A stretch of 64,000 nucleotides of DNA, taken from assembly GCF_000002995.4 (NCBI RefSeq), contig NW_025062477.1:5862649-5926648 (forward strand), in the 5' to 3' direction. Positions 61,752-64,000 of the stretch are shown here, piece after piece. This DNA is from Brugia malayi. Taxonomy: Eukaryota; Nematoda; Chromadorea; Rhabditida; Onchocercidae. The first letter of the stretch is position 1, and every line of letters begins with the position of its first letter. Position numbers and translations under genes: made by a program. Under the pieces are notes generated by a model that was not told the DNA's origin, ran no database searches, and saw only the letters and a list, made by a program, of their open reading frames with translations.

Positions 61752-62174
61752 TCATTTTTTTAATTTTAAAAAGTCTTCAAAATCAGTAGTGTCATTTTTA
61801 TTTTTCTGTCGAGCATTATGACGGTTTATTGGGCTACGGGGTGTTTTGGAATAAAATTTTCCAAAAATTACAACTGTTTGGTAGCTTCAAAAAAAGGGAA
61901 AGCACCCCCAACAGCTATATATTTGCACTTGCATTTGAACAGGCCGATTGGAATCGTACAAACATGAAATTCATTTGAATCAGGGAGAAATTTAAACATT
62001 GTTAACATGTTTTCGCTTGATATGATATTCAAATAAGTGAATGCAACTCTTCATACTGCATGCAATCGTGAAGATACTTGAAAATTTCTTCTCCTTTCAA
62101 TATTTCTTTCATTGCGTGTACGATACCTCACATGGCTCGTCCATTCCCGTCAAGCTCATCGACTGATCAGACAT
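61752..62174 (-). CDS. Candidate two-exon small gene, possibly broken by a homopolymer frameshift
   Basis: Exon 1 (62174-62132) reads MSDQSMSLTGMDEP and ends in phase 1 at a GTGAGG donor. Exon 2 (61873-61752) follows an AAACAG acceptor and continues FVIFGKFYSKTPRSPINR, then a basic, Asp-rich segment ending DFEDFLKLKK and TGA: 54 residues. The TGA comes directly after a run of seven A. In another frame the sequence stays open (SGVKLIEEKNGSQDDYFAVA, about 61750-61690), and a further acceptor (TTTCTACAG) precedes 23 codons at 61579-61511 ending LLKPLQWID. So the gene may be longer, may carry an indel, or may be decaying. No family is recognised. Composition is plainly more coding-like than the flanks. 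Confidence 0.33.
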
Positions 62175-63063
62175 ACACCTCCCAGTAATTCAAACTCCAA
62201 ACACTTGATCATAATTTCAGTTGTATATTAAACAATAAGAAAGATTTATTCATATTTGGTATTTGAATTGAAACAAAACAAAAACAAAAAAAGCACTTCG
62301 GAACTATAAAAAACTTCATTACCTGATGGAAAAGAAGTTATTTTAAACTTAGTTTCTATTATGGCAAAAAAAAAATTATTCATACATTATGATCAGAAAT
62401 TCAAATCTTTATCGAAATATTTCACTGTAGTATGAAAACACTGATAACTTACATATTCAAGTTAACTAAGAATTGAATAATATTTTACAAATATTAAAAA
62501 TGAGCCAAAAAACTGTTGTAAACTATTCTCGATTCAAAACGAAAATCACAAGAACACTTATCGAATATTCCAACACATATACATTATTAAACAATGTAAA
62601 CAAACACTGCAGCCAACTTAATCATGAGAATAATTTCAACTGCTAATCAATTGCTCAAGAAAACAACAATCAAGTGCACAATTGTTCACAATTTTAATGA
62701 CAGAAGAGAAAAATAAACAAAACATCCGTTTTGATTGCATATTTCTTCTTTCCGCCAATGCTTCATACTCAGAGGATTTCTCTCTTTTCAAAACAATCCC
62801 ATATAAATTTTAAAAGTTTATCTTTCGTTTCTTTTAAAGTAAGCACAAGCAAAGAGAAACAGAAATCCTAGCCGAGACTATTTAATCGATTTAAGAAATA
62901 GATTTTTTAAATCTTAATCAGACCCAATTAAGTGTTGAATTTAATAATAATAATTGTCAAGATGAATGGAATTTGATAATTTATGTAGTTTGCATCTATA
63001 CTGAATATTCACTAGAAAATATTCCATGATAATACGGATGAGCAAACTTAGCTGACCGAATGA
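62175..63063. other. Upstream of the candidate gene; no secure feature
   Basis: AT-rich with a short open plus-strand stretch at about 62944-63028 (CQDEWNLIIYVVCIY...) that leads toward the interrupted frame beginning at 63064 after a frameshift and stops. No promoter element was singled out. Confidence 0.35.
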
Positions 63064-63312
63064 TGCATTAAAAATACTTTTTCGCCGTATTTCGTTGCGG
63101 AAGCTCCAAAACTATCTCATGACCATTTCTGTTCAGATCTGCCCGCTTTGTATCCACAACTTATATAATTAACCGTCAGTGATTTAATAGAACATCATAT
63201 AAGACCTATTTATCCATTACCTAGTGCATTACAAAACGGCGTGACAAATGAAACAGCTGTAGAATCAATTTTTCAAAGAAATGCGAAATCACTTAATCAA
63301 ATGTTCTATTGA
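63064..63312 (+). pseudogene. Interrupted coding relic of unknown family
   Basis: A single plus-strand frame holds 82 codons with one in-frame TAA (63166-63168). Before it reads CIKNTFSPYFVAEAPKLSHD and on; after it reads LTVSDLIEHHIRPIYPLPSA and on to FQRNAKSLNQMFY, then TGA. The mixed, low-bias residue composition stands out from the Phe/Lys/Asn-rich chance frames around it. A preceding open stretch (62944-63028) in another frame may be part of the same relic. No start codon, splice sites or family were recognised. Confidence 0.28.
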
Positions 63313-63463
63313 TTTTTAAATGCAAATCAGGCGGTAGTCAAACATGAAAAACAAATTATTTAATTAAATACCCTGTAGTAATTTAACTGTAACCACAGGT
63401 ATTCAAAATGAAATGAAAATCAATTGAAACATTCAACATATTAAAAACAATTTTTCACTTTCA

Positions 63464-63504
63464 TCGATCATAAATCAATTAAGCATTTATTGATTTATGA
63501 TCGA
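63464..63504. repeat. Perfect inverted repeat, 16-bp arms
   Basis: Arms TCGATCATAAATCAAT (63464-63479) and ATTGATTTATGATCGA (63489-63504) are exact reverse complements around a 9-base loop. It could form a strong hairpin in either strand. No flanking T-run marks it as a terminator. Confidence 0.9.
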
Positions 63505-63539
63505 CAAGAGATTAACCGTATTCAATAAGAAATTTATCG

Positions 63540-63835
63540 TATATACACCCCATTTTTTTATTGAATGGTTCATTTTATTGAAGTAATCATGCTGCTATTA
63601 TTACTTGCATTTCTTTGAAAGGAAAGACTGAAAAGATTTCCAGAAAGATTACTGTTGAAAATATGAGATCATTGAGTTTGATACATTCGAAAGAGATCGT
63701 AATGAAAAGTAGAGAAACTGAACGGTGTTAGAAATTAGGAACGATTGCTGGGTGTCATACATATACCCCATTCTTCCATTAAATGCTTCATTAAAACAAT
63801 AATCATGCTGCTGTTACTGTTTGCATTTTCATTAA
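63540..63835. repeat. Diverged direct duplication of about 75 bp
   Basis: ATATACACCCCATTTTTTTA... (63540-63615) and ATATACCCCATTCTTCCATT... (63758-63835) share order and content through GTAATCATGCTGCTATTATT / ATAATCATGCTGCTGTTACT and TTGCATTT, separated by about 215 bp. Confidence 0.7.
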
Positions 63836-64000
63836 TACATAGTTGTCGCCAATCAATTAATTTCAATTCTATGCATTGATTTGTAGCATTATGATAGTAG
63901 AAACTAAAATGAACAAGTCTTTTTTTTTTTTTTTTTTTCATTTTCCGATTTTTCGAAACAGAATACTGCATGTATCGTACAGATTATAACTTTTTATGAA

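Overview
This window looks like a gene-poor, very AT-rich piece of a nematode genome, and the gene structures and repeats would suit a spirurid or filarial worm. Evidence for an animal nuclear genome: protein-coding genes are split into many small exons by AT-rich introns, animal-specific families are present (an AP-2 transcription factor, a secretory-pathway Ca2+/Mn2+ pump), there is a remnant of a BEL/Pao-type retrotransposon, and microsatellites are abundant. The species assignment is inference; no rRNA, tRNA or mitochondrial marker is present to settle it.

Layout. 1-3095: non-coding, homopolymers and TA repeats. 3096-14041 (+): a 21-exon SPCA/PMR1 P-type ATPase with every exon in phase and an unusual threonine-rich first exon. 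14042-15533: convergent intergenic space. 15534-16335 (-): a three-exon LSM6 gene of 77 residues whose exons are too small to appear as long reading frames. 19332-22457 (-): a seven-exon UBE2R/Cdc34-type ubiquitin-conjugating enzyme. 22458-36862: a 14 kb desert with a 22-bp minisatellite, an ACGT/TG-rich block, degenerate duplications and a few orphan exon-like stretches. 36863-45126 (-): a ten-exon AP-2 transcription factor with a polyglutamine exon; a possible further first exon lies at 46206-46222. AP-2-type sites lie in its 5' region.

46.2-64 kb: a purine-rich tract, a 1.3 kb (ATTC)n/(ATTCC) satellite (47522-48854), a candidate two-exon small gene ending in a CaaX box (49115-50483, -), a long AT-rich desert, a broken BEL/Pao gag remnant (59.3-59.8 kb), a second candidate small gene (61752-62174, -), an interrupted plus-strand coding relic (63064-63312) and a perfect 16-bp-arm hairpin.

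The four solid genes are unrelated in role: Golgi Ca2+/Mn2+ pumping, U6/mRNA-decay Sm-like ring, SCF-linked ubiquitination and developmental transcription. LSM6, UBE2R and AP-2 share the minus strand, but 3 kb and 14 kb gaps argue against a tight nematode operon. All exon borders were assigned by eye from homology, GT-AG sites and phase; terminal exons and non-conserved N-termini are the least certain.
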